Source: Kalmusia sp. IMI 367209
Lineage: Eukaryota; Ascomycota; Dothideomycetes; Pleosporales; Didymosphaeriaceae
Direction of reading: 5' to 3'
Assembly (NCBI GenBank): GCA_027946365.1
Contig: JAPEUQ010000018.1
Span: 1 to 64,000 of the forward strand
Length of the DNA stretch: 64,000 nucleotides
The notes under the pieces were generated by a model, which saw only the letters and a list, made by a program, of their open reading frames with translations, was not told the origin of the DNA and made no database searches. Shown one piece after another: positions 9,512-20,400 of this stretch. Positions within the stretch are counted from its first letter, which is position 1, and every line of letters begins with the position of its first letter. The translations under genes and the position numbers were made by a program.

Positions 9512-12500
9512 TGCCAGTCTAGCGTGTTTATATCCTATTCATCTCCTAATTGCAAACGCCTCCGTCTCTTAAGCAAATCTAGCTCCTTTTCCTCAATAGC
9601 TTGCTACTCTACCTTTAGCTTAGTTTCTAATAGTTCTAATTCAATCTGCTGCCTTCGCTAATCTATTTCTTGCTGAGAAAATTGCCCAATAGTCCTAATA
9701 GAACGTGTTAGTAACATATTCTAAACGGATTATAGAATATTTATAAGGCGCACCTAGTAGATGGCCTTTATAAGCTAGATCTTGAAGTCGAACTTCCTCG
9801 TGAGTTTTGCCATAAGCCCCTACACCGAATAATACCACTTGAGGATACTCTAACAAGAAAAGAGTTAGGGTCAACAAAATTCTCAGGCTATTCCTTAATA
9901 GCTAAAGTACGACGCCGTTCTAGAATGCGTTAGGAACACGTTTAGATCCTGTTTAGAATGTTATAAAGTATTACCCACTTTCACAAGCATATGACTGCTG
10001 AAATCGAGCTACTAGAGACGTATCTCTCTATCTATGAGATACTCTAAAGCTCTAGCGAGCATTATACTAATCTACATCGCGCCTATTAAGCCTTTCACCA
10101 CTAGAACACCTTAGGAACATGCTTAGAACGAGTTAGGAATATCTTAAGAACTTACTTTAAGATTGCAACTAGTATCCTTTACTTTTTACTAGTTATATTT
10201 GACTTATTTACACTTTGCTCAACAGCATTCGTATGATGCCGTAACGTAGTAAAGATAATAGGGTTAATTAATAAGCAAGCCTCATTAAGCCCACCTGCAA
10301 TAAGTGGATGGCGCTTATACCTAGCCCATTCTTTAATAGGAGCTTCTTCATACTCTATAACGTGTTAGTAAGATGTTGCAAACATGTTCTAAATATAATA
10401 AATACTAATTAAAAGATCGTAAAGCTGATTATACTCAGTAGTAGTTTAATAGGTTAATAAAGATTTTATGCATAACTATAACTTATAGTTTATAGATACC
10501 AGAGTAGTTATACTTAAAGAAGTATATAAGACAGAATACTACTATCTTTTATATATGCTATGCTGGTGGTCTAGCTTATAGATCGATAGAATGGAGATAT
10601 TGCCTAAATCCTAGGAATATGCTTAGAATATGTTTTGAATATGTTATGGCAGCTTACCTAGAAATTAGCCGCCATGCATATTAAGGGTGATTGACGTAAA
10701 CGAATAATCTTCACTAAAGGTAATATGGGACTAGGATAGCTTCTTGTCTAACACGTTCTCAACGTGTTTGAAAAGCCTTTGGAATGCCTTGAAATAGCTT
10801 TCTTGGTCCTGTTTCTCGATATATACTCTCGCGAGGGTGATAACTATTTAAGTTAATAACCTATTCTGAACGTGTTCCAGACGTGTTTACTTTTACTATA
10901 TTCCCTAAGGAATTTTCTAATTATCATTTCGTTCAGATTTCGCTGCTTAATTCGTTTAAAAGAGACATCAACTTCAAAATTCTCTTATATTAATAGAATC
11001 TGAGCTTGTCCTTTAGTAAAGCATATAATCTAAATCCTAGAGGTATCATTATATATACCTTAGATATATCGCTACGTAATTACGTTAGTAACACCTTTGC
11101 AACGCGTTTAGAACACGTTTACGTACATCTACTACCGTCCTATGTCTTTGCTCATATTTAAATACTACGCCTGCAAAATCTCGTCCTTGAGGCTAATAGG
11201 TAATTCGCTGTTTACGTATAATTACTAATATTTAATCAAGGTTATTAAACGAAATATAGAGATCTTATAATATTTAAATATTATTCTATTAATAGTATTG
11301 CTGAAGCAAGGGGCTCGAAGAAATATACCTAGGAAGATTATTAACACGTTATAAATAGCTTTTTAAACATGTTCTAAACCTATTATTAACCCTAGGTCTC
11401 TTATAGATTTTATAAGCTCTATAATCTCATAGATAATAGATCCTGGCGGCTTATTTAGTGGCGGTGGTGGTGTGTATGCTCTCCAATTAATATTAAAAGG
11501 ATATATATATAGTAAGAAGGTCCTTAGGTATAAATAAATAGAAGACTACATTACAGGTTTTTATAAGAAGTTTTCCAGGGCCTTATAGATGGTCAACACC
11601 TATTAAATAGTTTAGAACACGTTTAAAACTTATTTTAAATGGCTTACCACAATTCTTTCTTCAACAGCTTCGTTGTTCTGTTATATAACAGCTAGTTAAA
11701 GAAGTAGTACTTTCCTTTATAGAGGATAGCAGTTCTTCTAGATAAGATATATTATATTTTATAATAGAAGATAATAGTTTTAGTAAATAAAGGGTTCTTT
11801 GCTGTATTATATAATTCTCACAGCATAAGAAATACTAGGGTTAGTTATTAATATCCTAAGACGTTAGAACGTATTTATATTATGTTTATAATGTAATTTT
11901 AAGGTAGTTACCTACATTATACCTTACTTTTCGTAAACGTAGTACACATGTAGGTTATTAGTCTATATAGGCAATTCCTTACTGGAATCGTCTTTAAAGG
12001 CTTATAAATAGACTATTTATAGTAAGTATATTTATAACACGCTCTAAACGTGTTACGAACGTGTTTATATCTCAGCGGATTAGATTAGGATCTAAGTAAT
12101 TAATAACCTACCAAAGCTCTTAGATTAATCTCTAAGTAGAATCTCTACTTTAGTATATATTAACGTTTGTAAGGTATTATGAATATATTTATAATATAAT
12201 ACACCTATATAACGTAACTTCCATTTCGTTCCTCGGCGCCATTTAAGAAAGGTGAGGTTACTATAGTTGCTTAATGGATTTGGCTCCAGCTATATTGCAC
12301 CTATTAAAGCGCAATCATATTAGTATATATATAGAATACCTTATAAACATCTTAATAACGTGTTTTCGTACAGTAGACGCTACTTTGTATGGGATTATGT
12401 TGAGAACATGTTAGGAACTACTTACCAATACCTGTTTAAGATCGAGGATATCAGTTGTATTTATATAGTATGTATAGCTATCCTTATGTATTTATGGATA

Positions 12501-12742
12501 TTCTAGTATACATAAAGCAAATTCGAGCTCTGCAGTAACAAGGGGGCTAAACTATACTATAGTAAGTATAATGGGCGCCGTAGGTTCCTCCTAAAAGAAT
12601 GTTAACGTGTTATAAACATATTTAGAATATTATAGTTTTAATCTACCTCTTCCTCTAATGTGGTAGTGTTTAACTCTTTAATCTCTAAGTTAACTTACTG
12701 TAAAACACTATCCTCAATATCAGGTAGCTCAGAGATATCCAT
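9500..12742 (-). pseudogene. RIP-mutated, intron-dense MULE-type transposase gene
   Basis: Reading the minus strand from ATG 12742 (MDISELPDIEDSVLQ) and splicing short GT-AG introns gives exons whose translations resemble fungal MULE-like transposases. Landmarks are ENFEVDVSFKRIKQRN (around the first DDE-type Asp), YIEKQDQESYFKAFQRLFKH, and WARYKRHPLIAGGLNEAC followed by TLRHHTNAVEQSVNKS. A charged coiled-coil tail (RRQQIELELLETKLKVE) lies near 9545-9650. Stops in exons sit at apparent former glutamine or tryptophan codons, the RIP signature. At least 11 introns of 46-59 nt are visible (listed under the introner entry). The family call rests on pattern memory; the MULE assignment is likely but not proven. 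The chromovirus sits just beyond its 3' end. Confidence 0.62.
9695..12646 (-). repeat. Family of similar short introns (introner-like elements) built of 11-bp modules
   Basis: Minus-strand introns with clean GT...AG ends lie at 12591-12646, 12380-12425, 11856-11911, 11600-11647, 11072-11126, 10844-10890, 10604-10657, 10355-10405, 10101-10155, 9920-9974 and 9695-9753. Most contain two to four copies of an 11-bp module of the form ACGTGTTCTAA or ACATGTTCCTAA, and several have TACTAAC or CCTAAC branch sites 10-15 nt before the TAG acceptor. The module also appears near 12755, 12330, 12160, 12030 and 11340, where intron ends are less certain. Near 10750 it appears inside open coding sequence. Introner-like elements with near-identical introns are known from Dothideomycetes; membership here is my inference. 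Confidence 0.65.
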
Positions 12743-12863
12743 TTAGTAAGGAATAGCCTTAGAACATGTTTAGAATATGTTACCATAGGTTGCGATATAT
12801 GAAGAATCACAAAATATAGGGGGCAAAAGAATACTGTTATAAAATGAAAATTTTTCATTAGTA

Positions 12864-12970
12864 AAGCTCAGCCGACTAGTCGGTTAATTTGAAAGCCAAG
12901 CCTACTGCTTGGCACGAGGAAGCTCGGACCCCACCAGTAGGCTTGGCTTTTTGACCAGTCGGCTGAGCTG
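12864..12970. mobile_element. 107-bp foldback element (MITE candidate) at the heterochromatin edge
   Basis: The left arm starts AAGCTCAGCCGACTAGTCGG and includes AAAGCCAAGCCTACTG (to about 12912). The right arm (about 12931-12969) is its reverse complement, ending CAGTCGGCTGAGCT. The element is flanked by TA on both sides (12862-12863 and 12971-12972), as expected for Tc1/mariner- or pogo-related miniature elements. It is GC-rich, not RIP-mutated, and lies exactly between AT-rich sequence and the first ordinary gene. It has no coding capacity. Confidence 0.7.
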
Positions 12971-13256
12971 TATCCTGCGCTCGTATTCATGGAATCTAAT
13001 CACATGCTCCTGACGCCAAAGCACGCGCTATCATGAAGAAGAGTCAATGTCTCGACAGAGTGAGGTCGAAACCTGCTCCAACGACTTGGGCCGTAGGAAT
13101 GGAGGCTCAAGTGCTTTGGAACCCTGGAACCTTGGAACGTACATGAGCACGTGAAAGACTATCCGCATCAAGACTAGCGCATTCGACCCGTGAAGACGCG
13201 GCGATCTCACCAACTTTACGCGTCTCGCGTCTTGCCCCACGACAAATCTCATCCAA

Positions 13257-14420
13257 ATGGCCAAAGCAGAGTCGTCCAAAGCAGCTGCCAGCAATGGCAT
13301 CAAGGTGAACCCCAATGCAGCTGGAGGTGCCAACTACGAGCTGCCATGGTAATTCACTATCTTTATCGGCCCTGCGTCTGTAACATGCTGAGATGGTGTA
13401 GGGTCGAGAAATACCGCCCTGTCTACCTCGACGATGTGGTCGGCAACACAGAGACAATAGAGCGCCTCAAGATCATTGCGAAAGATGGAAATATGCCCCA
13501 CGTCATCATATCTGGCATGCCAGGCATCGGAAAGACGACTTCGATCCTCTGCCTCGCGCGGCAACTTCTCGGCGACGCATACAAGGAGGCCGTCCTCGAG
13601 CTGAACGCCTCCGATGAGCGCGGTATTGACGTGGTCAGGAACAGGATAAAGGGATTTGCACAGAAGAAGGTGACGTTACCGCCAGGGAGACAAAAGCTAG
13701 TCATTCTCGACGAAGCAGATAGCATGACGAGCGGGGCACAACAGGCGCTGCGAAGAACAATGGAGATCTACAGCAGCACCACACGGTTCGCGTTTGCCTG
13801 CAATCAGTCCAACAAGATTATCGAGCCCCTCCAGTCCCGATGCGCCATCCTCCGCTACGCCCGCCTTACCGATGCGCAAATCGTACGCCGCCTGATGCAA
13901 ATTTGCGAGGCTGAAGAAGTTCAATTTTCTGACGACGGTATTGCGGCCCTTGTATTTTCGGCCGAAGGTGACATGCGACAAGCGATCAACAACCTACAAT
14001 CGACACAGGCAGGCTTTGGATTTGTCAATGGGGACAACGTATTCAAAGTCGTGGACAGTCCACATCCCATCAAGGTCCAGGCCATGATTAAGGCGTGTCA
14101 TGAGTCCAGAGTGGATGACGCGCTTACAGCACTGAAGGAATTGTGGGATCTAGGGTACAGCTGTCACGACATCATTAGCACCATGTTCAAGGTTACAAAA
14201 ACAATCGATAGCCTGAGCGAGCACGCTAAATTAGAATTTATTAAGGTATGCGAGCTGGTGACTGTAGGCTGAAACTGGACTAATCACTTGACAGGAAATC
14301 GGCTTTACTCACATGCGAATCCTCGAAGGCGTCCAAACCCTTCTACAGCTCTCTGGCTGCGTCGCTCGACTCTGCAAGATCAATATGCAACCACAACTCT
14401 TTGTCCTTCCCAAAAAATGA
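13257..14420 (+). CDS. RFC4: Replication factor C subunit 4 (clamp-loader ATPase; human RFC2 orthologue)
   Basis: Three exons (13257-13348, 13402-14245, 14295-14420) give 353 aa, the usual length. Starting at [14 protein letters not shown], the protein shows [15 protein letters not shown], Walker [10 protein letters not shown], Walker [10 protein letters not shown], sensor [19 protein letters not shown] (SRC motif) and [14 protein letters not shown]. These closely match Rfc4. Rfc4 is a nuclear subunit of the RFC pentamer that loads PCNA at primer-template junctions, and of the Rad24 and Ctf18 alternative loaders. Intron 1 (53 nt) splits the Trp codon before VEKYRP. Intron 2 (49 nt) precedes [16 protein letters not shown] neighbour-independent housekeeping gene, it is the first ordinary gene after the transposon block. 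All catalytic motifs are intact. Confidence 0.97.
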
Positions 14421-15564
14421 TACATGATTTTTTGCATTGCATTTAGCACGGTGTTGCGGAGTCGGGTGGCATACTCAGGCATATGTTGGAAGGGCTTGGT
14501 TCCCTTTATTTTTTCTTAGCTATCTGCTACTGTCGTCGATTGTATTGGAAAGTAAGAGGTAGAAGACCAAGTACGAATATTGCATGTATTACGAGGACCT
14601 TCTTATCGAAGCAAATACTTCGTGCTGTTCGATCTATTTCTCGACCTAGCGTGCGTGATGTTTATCTATTCATCTATCTAGCACATCGTTTCTTAGAGAC
14701 GTAGAAAGATTACTCTAGTATTCACTTTGAAAATTGCTGTCTGCCTATAATGCGTCTTAGGAACTTTGTTATAGCCCAACAGTTCCCAAGCTTAGTTTAG
14801 CATATGCAGCAGACACATCACCGTCTACTGAGCCCACTTAATTGACAATGAGAAAGTGTAACAACACAGCGAACAGTTAATAGAAGAAGGGTCCCTGGTA
14901 GGCTCTGGAACCGCTCTCGAATCACTCAAGATTTCCCATTACGACCGCACATTCATCTAACCATACTTTAATTACACCAAACAGTTCAATTAGACTTAAA
15001 GATTATGCCCAGTAATCCTCCACCTTCTATTTCCATACACTCTCCCTGGCCAATTTCCTCCCTACGCGGCTTTCCATACAGACAACCCCTAGTCGACTGT
15101 CTTCGCTCTTCTTCCTACTTGCTGCACCGCTGGAGTTGGCCTCGTTTATGTGAGCTTGAGTCGATGCTTTAGCTGACCATAACGAGTATGGCAGCGCCAA
15201 ATATGACAACAATATTGATCAACACTACACTTTGATCTTGTTTATCGTGTTTAGTGGAATTAATGATAGCGAGACTACGAAGGGCATATTTTAATTATTA
15301 GGTAGGAGTATGTAAACATCGGTCCGCTGCAATATAACGAACGACTGCTAATAGAACCGAAGAACAGATAAGTCTGGTGTAAAGGTACAAGGCACCGTAG
15401 CAAACAAACTAGGCAGCGATACAAAGCACAATATGAAATAGGAAGAGCAAGAGATCTAGCAGAGGAAGCATTTGCCGACAGAGAGAGGAGGCGGTATTGA
15501 CTAGGAGCATACACACTAGGCAGTCGCGATCAGAGATAGGCTTGACCCATCTTCATTGAGACGT
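14421..15564. other. Intergenic region between convergent genes, nothing recognised
   Basis: Downstream of RFC4 and downstream of the minus-strand RTA1-family gene. Only short, compositionally poor open frames occur. I see no tRNA, repeat or conserved protein. Confidence 0.6.
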
Positions 15565-16716
15565 TCAGACCTCATGCTCAACATTTCGCAGCTCGGTCTT
15601 CTTACCCGTTGGCTGAGCTGGTGATTTTACCACTTGCGTAGCTCCTAGGTCTTCGCTAGCCTTTTTGCTTGTGAAGTGCTTCCCTATGTATCCTCTTGAG
15701 CCCCACAGATGAAACGGATCGATCGCGCCAGCGAGGACATTCCTCTTATTCCTCTTCTTGTCTTCCCGCAGTCGTGCTAACTCTTCGTCACTCATATCCC
15801 AGAACTGCGTCTTCTGGTCTCGTCCGGTAATTAGCCCCCATACATCAAACGGATCAAAAGCTGTCACGATCCATGGTCGATCATCCGTCCAGCCGGGCCC
15901 ACGTCTCTCGGTAACTCCATCTCTGTCAAGGAACACAGAGTTCGAACGAGGCAGCCGTTTGCCAGGGTGGAAGAAGTTGAGGAGCACGGTGTTGAGGAGC
16001 ATGATGACGCTCTCAAAGATCCAAAAGAACACTTCGTTCTTGTAGATTGTACTATCCCAACCCTGGATGTATTCGACTAGGCGGTATATACAGCGTATGG
16101 TAACGATTGTGGCCGATATGTAGAGCACATATAGCACTATTCGGAGGTCCTTGGATAGCAGTCTGGCTTTGTTGGCGCGCAAGTGGAATTGGGCAGCGAG
16201 AAGACCGAAAGACCCGAACAGAGCGACTTGAAGGGAGAGTGACGCTGTAACGAGGTGTGCTCCTAGTTGTCTTTGTTTGACTGTCATGGACGAATTAGCC
16301 ATCCGCCATGCACCTTGGCCGATGAGAATCTCGCAAACAGCGTCCAGGCCTACGAAAGTTGTTGCCACGCGGCCTGGATGCATTGGCGCGAGGTATGGAA
16401 TATAGTACAGGATTCGCGATAGGATGAAGTAGTTTATCAGCGCGTAAACGGGAGGTCCAGACATTATGAGAACGGTGGAAGCAATGAGGTAGGTAAGGTT
16501 GTCTGTATGATGGGCTCCCATTTCCCGGATCGCGAATCCAGCAATCATCAATGCTGCTGCCCACGGAAGCAAGATAGTTGTGCGCCACGATTTGTGTTTT
16601 ATCGTCTGCCATGCGTGTACTACACCCGAGATGAAGAAGAGGACGATGAAGACGATAGGGGCGGCTTTATTTGGTGCGTAATACCAAATACTCCCCGGTG
16701 CTATATGTGTTAGCAT
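15565..16716 (-). CDS. RTA1-family seven-transmembrane protein
   Basis: A single-exon 383-aa protein beginning MLTHIAPGSIWYYAPNKAAP. Hydrophobic segments lie at roughly residues 19-36, 49-62, 76-95, 118-135, 158-175, 190-208 and 225-243. The YYAPNKAAPIVF opening, REMGAHHTDNL (usually E-x-x-G-Y-x-x-R in the family) and the GLDAVCEILIGQGAW segment fit the RTA1 family of fungal plasma-membrane proteins, linked to lipid translocation and resistance to membrane-active compounds. The C-terminal 140 residues are hydrophilic and cytosolic-looking, with two DPF-W-G repeats (FDPFDVWGL and IDPFHLWGS), unusual and possibly a binding motif. The gene shares a 740-bp divergent intergenic region with TRS130. 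Confidence 0.85.
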   Translation of the reverse strand: MLTHIAPGSIWYYAPNKAAPIVFIVLFFISGVVHAWQTIKHKSWRTTILLPWAAALMIAGFAIREMGAHHTDNLTYLIASTVLIMSGPPVYALINYFILSRILYYIPYLAPMHPGRVATTFVGLDAVCEILIGQGAWRMANSSMTVKQRQLGAHLVTASLSLQVALFGSFGLLAAQFHLRANKARLLSKDLRIVLYVLYISATIVTIRCIYRLVEYIQGWDSTIYKNEVFFWIFESVIMLLNTVLLNFFHPGKRLPRSNSVFLDRDGVTERRGPGWTDDRPWIVTAFDPFDVWGLITGRDQKTQFWDMSDEELARLREDKKRNKRNVLAGAIDPFHLWGSRGYIGKHFTSKKASEDLGATQVVKSPAQPTGKKTELRNVEHEV

Positions 16717-17455
16717 ATATGAGATGGAGCAATGTCAAGCTCACAGTAGTCTCCCATGCCCATCTTGACGATTAATAATGAAGTCGTTTAGCAAATACAA
16801 GGTCGCGTTATGCAAAGGTGCGTGGGATGAGAAGCAGCTCTCTTCACGCGTGGGCTTGCCCGAGACATCAACAAATAAATACTATCTGAACATGAAACAA
16901 GGCTCACTGCAGCAGCTAGGAGAAAAGATCAAAGAAGCTTTTACGAAGCTGCGATGATGTAGGAAGGCTGTGCATTTGTTACGAGTCGAAGAGCATTGCA
17001 GAAGATATGAACAGACACGAACACGTTGGTTTCCTGTTGCGTCAATATACGAAGAATGCGGGATCCGAGATTCTATGAGGCTAAATCGTGTCAATGGCTG
17101 GTGCCACGGAGGCAGCCCGCAAGGCATTTTCGATACGCGAGCCTAGGTAACGATGCCCATTGGTCTCGTATACGAATATGGAGATTATTCGCAACAAAGA
17201 ACTCAAACTAGCCGAGACAGCCCTGCACGATCGCTCACCGGCGGTCGCAAGGAGTCAGGTGGTCAGTGCGGGGTTTATGAGGGAACGGGAAGGCACGTGA
17301 GACGCTATATCCAATACGGGACAAGCGCGACATTAGCGCACCACGTCTGCAGACCACCTCGTGCGAGCTCACAGCAACTTCACCCGAGGTTAGACAGACC
17401 TCCTTGGCCTACTGAAGTACGAAATTGCGCTGTATATCTTTGGTGAGCGCTGTTG
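16717..17455. other. Divergent promoter region between RTA1-family gene and TRS130
   Basis: 740 bp between two head-to-head genes. It is presumably promoter sequence for both. Short open frames on either strand have no recognisable product. Confidence 0.5.
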
Positions 17456-20400
17456 ATGAGCACCCTTGGAAATGGTGCGCCAACTCTGGGTGCCGCAGAG
17501 ATTGCGTCTAGGCAAAAGCAATCGGAACCTGCAGTGATGGATGGGCTCTCTAGCTCTAAGGTCACGGGTATAGCAAAATAATTTTTTGATCATATCAATA
17601 AGATGCTGATGTCTTTGCAGTGGAGTATCATGATCCGTCAGGCCTTTTCCCGCTGGTTCAAGAGCAGCTTGTCTCTCGGTTTCCCCTGAAGAACCTCCAT
17701 TGGAAAGCGCCAACACGACCTCTTCGTTCTATTGACTCTTTGCATGTGGATTTAGTACCAAGCGCAGATACAGCGTCTCAGGTAGACCTAGCTGACGGGC
17801 CTCAAAGCACACCAACACCAACTAACACAGAACATGGCAAAGGAGCCTCTAAAGAGCGACGTCATCAAATACCGGGGCTCCGCCAGACCCCATATTTGAA
17901 GTTGTATTTGCTTAGGTGCGATGACTCTGATGCTTACAAGTCAACTGCGCGCAAGCAGGTCAGAGAATGGGTAAAGACACATACACCGCCATCTCAGAGT
18001 AGCTCTTCCGCGAACAAGCAAGAAAACCATGATGCCTTTGAATGGATGATCGTACATGTCGTATTGCCGGATACTCTAGCTGCGAGCCAGCCTCGTGGCT
18101 CCACAAGTACTGCCAGTGGGGAAAAAGAAAAGAGTAACATTGCATCTCGGTTCACAAAGGGAACAACGACTATTCTAGAAAAACTACGTGCAGATTTCAA
18201 TACCGCTTCAAAGTCTGCGCCAGAGCGGGTCACCCAGGTCCGGTTACAGAAGGGTACAGTACCACCTCACATGCTCCCCAACACGGCACCTGTGACGAGT
18301 CCGCCAATCGCGGAAAGCCCACAAGAGCAAGAAAGAGCGTGGAATGATGTTATCGTAAAGTTCAAGACATTGATACTCTTATCTTTTGACCTGCGGGTGG
18401 GGCAATATGAAGAAGACATCCGAGAGAAGGATTCACAGCGCTCGCTTCCAGGCTGGAATTTCTGCACATTCTTTATATTAAAGGAAGGGCTTGCAAGAGG
18501 CTTTGAAAGTGTCGGCCTCGTCGAGGATGCGCTTCTTGGCTACGATGAGCTTTCTATTGGACTTGACACCGTGATTCGTGAGCAAGCTGCAGAGGGTACC
18601 GGGGCTGGGGTCATCAGCCAATACTCCGAGGATCTGTATGTGCAGGCTTCGAAGATATTGGATTTCGCGCAGAACGAACATGACGATGGTGTTGAACCAC
18701 CGCGATTCCATGATGATAATCCAATCAATGCAAACAAGAAAGACTATCGCGGACAGATTCTCTCGAACAACATATCTGTATTCGACTTTCGATTATATAT
18801 CTTTGCACGTCAAATGTCGCTGTTACTACGACTGGGAAATTCTCAATCTGCACGATCCGATCTGGCGGCTAAGCTTCAACCGCGACCGAATGCGGGTGCG
18901 CTTCAGCGATCTGTGGATGATAGTGAGGTCGGCGTAAAGTCAGCCAGCTCTTCCGCAGACTCCGAGGATCTGTTCTCTCTAGCAGAGCTCTGCGCACGAG
19001 CGTTGAACTTCATTACGTCTGCTGGACGACTTCTGCGGAGTGATTTGACGATTGGGTAAATTGACACCTGTGGAGAACTACAAACATGTGCTGATAACAG
19101 ATCAGAGCTAAATCACACAATTCCGAGTTTTCCGAGCAATTCGTAGACAACATTGTTCGGTCATGGACGTTTTCTGCACTAGAACAAGTTTTACGAGAGA
19201 CTTCGACATCGTCGCTCCCCTTCACTAAATATTCAGGCGATACGGGTACTGGCTCTTCGAGCAAGACTCTTCCATTTGGGAAGAACGCAAAAGAGCAGAA
19301 GATCGTTGTGTCCGAGCCTAAATCCATGATTCACCCATCTCGGTCATCATCACTCAACTACGGCAGATCACAGTCCTCAGACGCGCCATACGCGCAGCCC
19401 CCTGCAAGTGCGCAGACTATATTTGAGAATGGTCAATATCAGGACCGCACGACACCTAACCAAGATACCAGCTTGCAACAGGCTAAGAACGGGCAACAAG
19501 AACTCGCTGGTACTAGGGCACAATTGTTGATTGTCCAGAGACGGATCCTCGAACATGTAGGGAAGAGTCTAGGTTGGAATATTGGATGGGCTGCTATTCT
19601 TCCAACAATCGATCCGAAAGGAGGCGACTATAGCGATGTCGATCTGGAGGACAAAGACCGTTCGGACGAGAAGGATAGCTCAGACGAGGAGAGTTCTAGA
19701 TCCGAAGCAGAAGACACGCTCAATGCTCCTATCATTGGGGTGTCCGTAGCCGCACTAAGTAATGCCACTGCAAACATCGAGAAGTTCCGGCACTTTTACG
19801 AGGTTTGTCTCGGTCACATATTCCATCTGACATGCAGCTAAACATCCTATCAGGCTTTAAGCGACCTGATTGTGAAGCACTACATGGCGGCAGGTCAGAA
19901 CAAGTCTGGCGAGAGTATCCTAGGTGATCTAGCTGCATTGCGCTTGTATGTTCCTCCGACCGTCTGTGGCATACTCACCTAACCTTGCTTAGTGAATTAG
20001 GAGATTTTGCGGCCGCTGCAATGTACTTTGGACGCATGGCCTCAATGTTTGCGAAGTCCCGCTGGAATACTGTAGAGACCACGATGCTAAAGATGTACGC
20101 CCAGTGCCTCAAGAAGTTGAACCGCAAGGATGAGTTTGTGCGAACACTCTTAGACGTCCTGGCAAAGTCTGCGGCTAGCAAAAGAGCTATTAAGACCAAT
20201 GCAAATCGAGGACGCTTGGAGGGCCGACCTCCACAGATGCCAAGTGATTGGCTGGATGATGACAAGGTCAACACCGCAGGCATCTTTGCCGAGCTAGTCG
20301 AGTACTCACAGCAATTGCCTTATGATGTGAACGTGCAAATGGCCAAATATTTCAACGACATAGTCGTGGAGCCATATGTGCGTCACTTCGATGACAAAGA

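Noticed and set aside
9695..9877. 60-codon minus-strand open frame as a separate small gene
   Set aside because: It runs through a probable intron and overlaps the decayed transposase reading; no independent support.
9700..12780. The recurrent GTTnnnAAC clusters as a satellite or protein-binding iterons
   Set aside because: On the minus strand almost all clusters fall between exon-like segments with exact GT...AG ends, so introns explain them better.
1..12860. CRISPR-like or bacterial features in the repeat block
   Set aside because: Spacing and sequence of repeats do not form spacer-repeat units and all gene structure is eukaryotic.
17620..19059. TRS130 starting at the GTG at 17620
   Set aside because: An upstream ATG exon (17456-17567) with a proper intron supplies the conserved KVTVEYHDPSG start.
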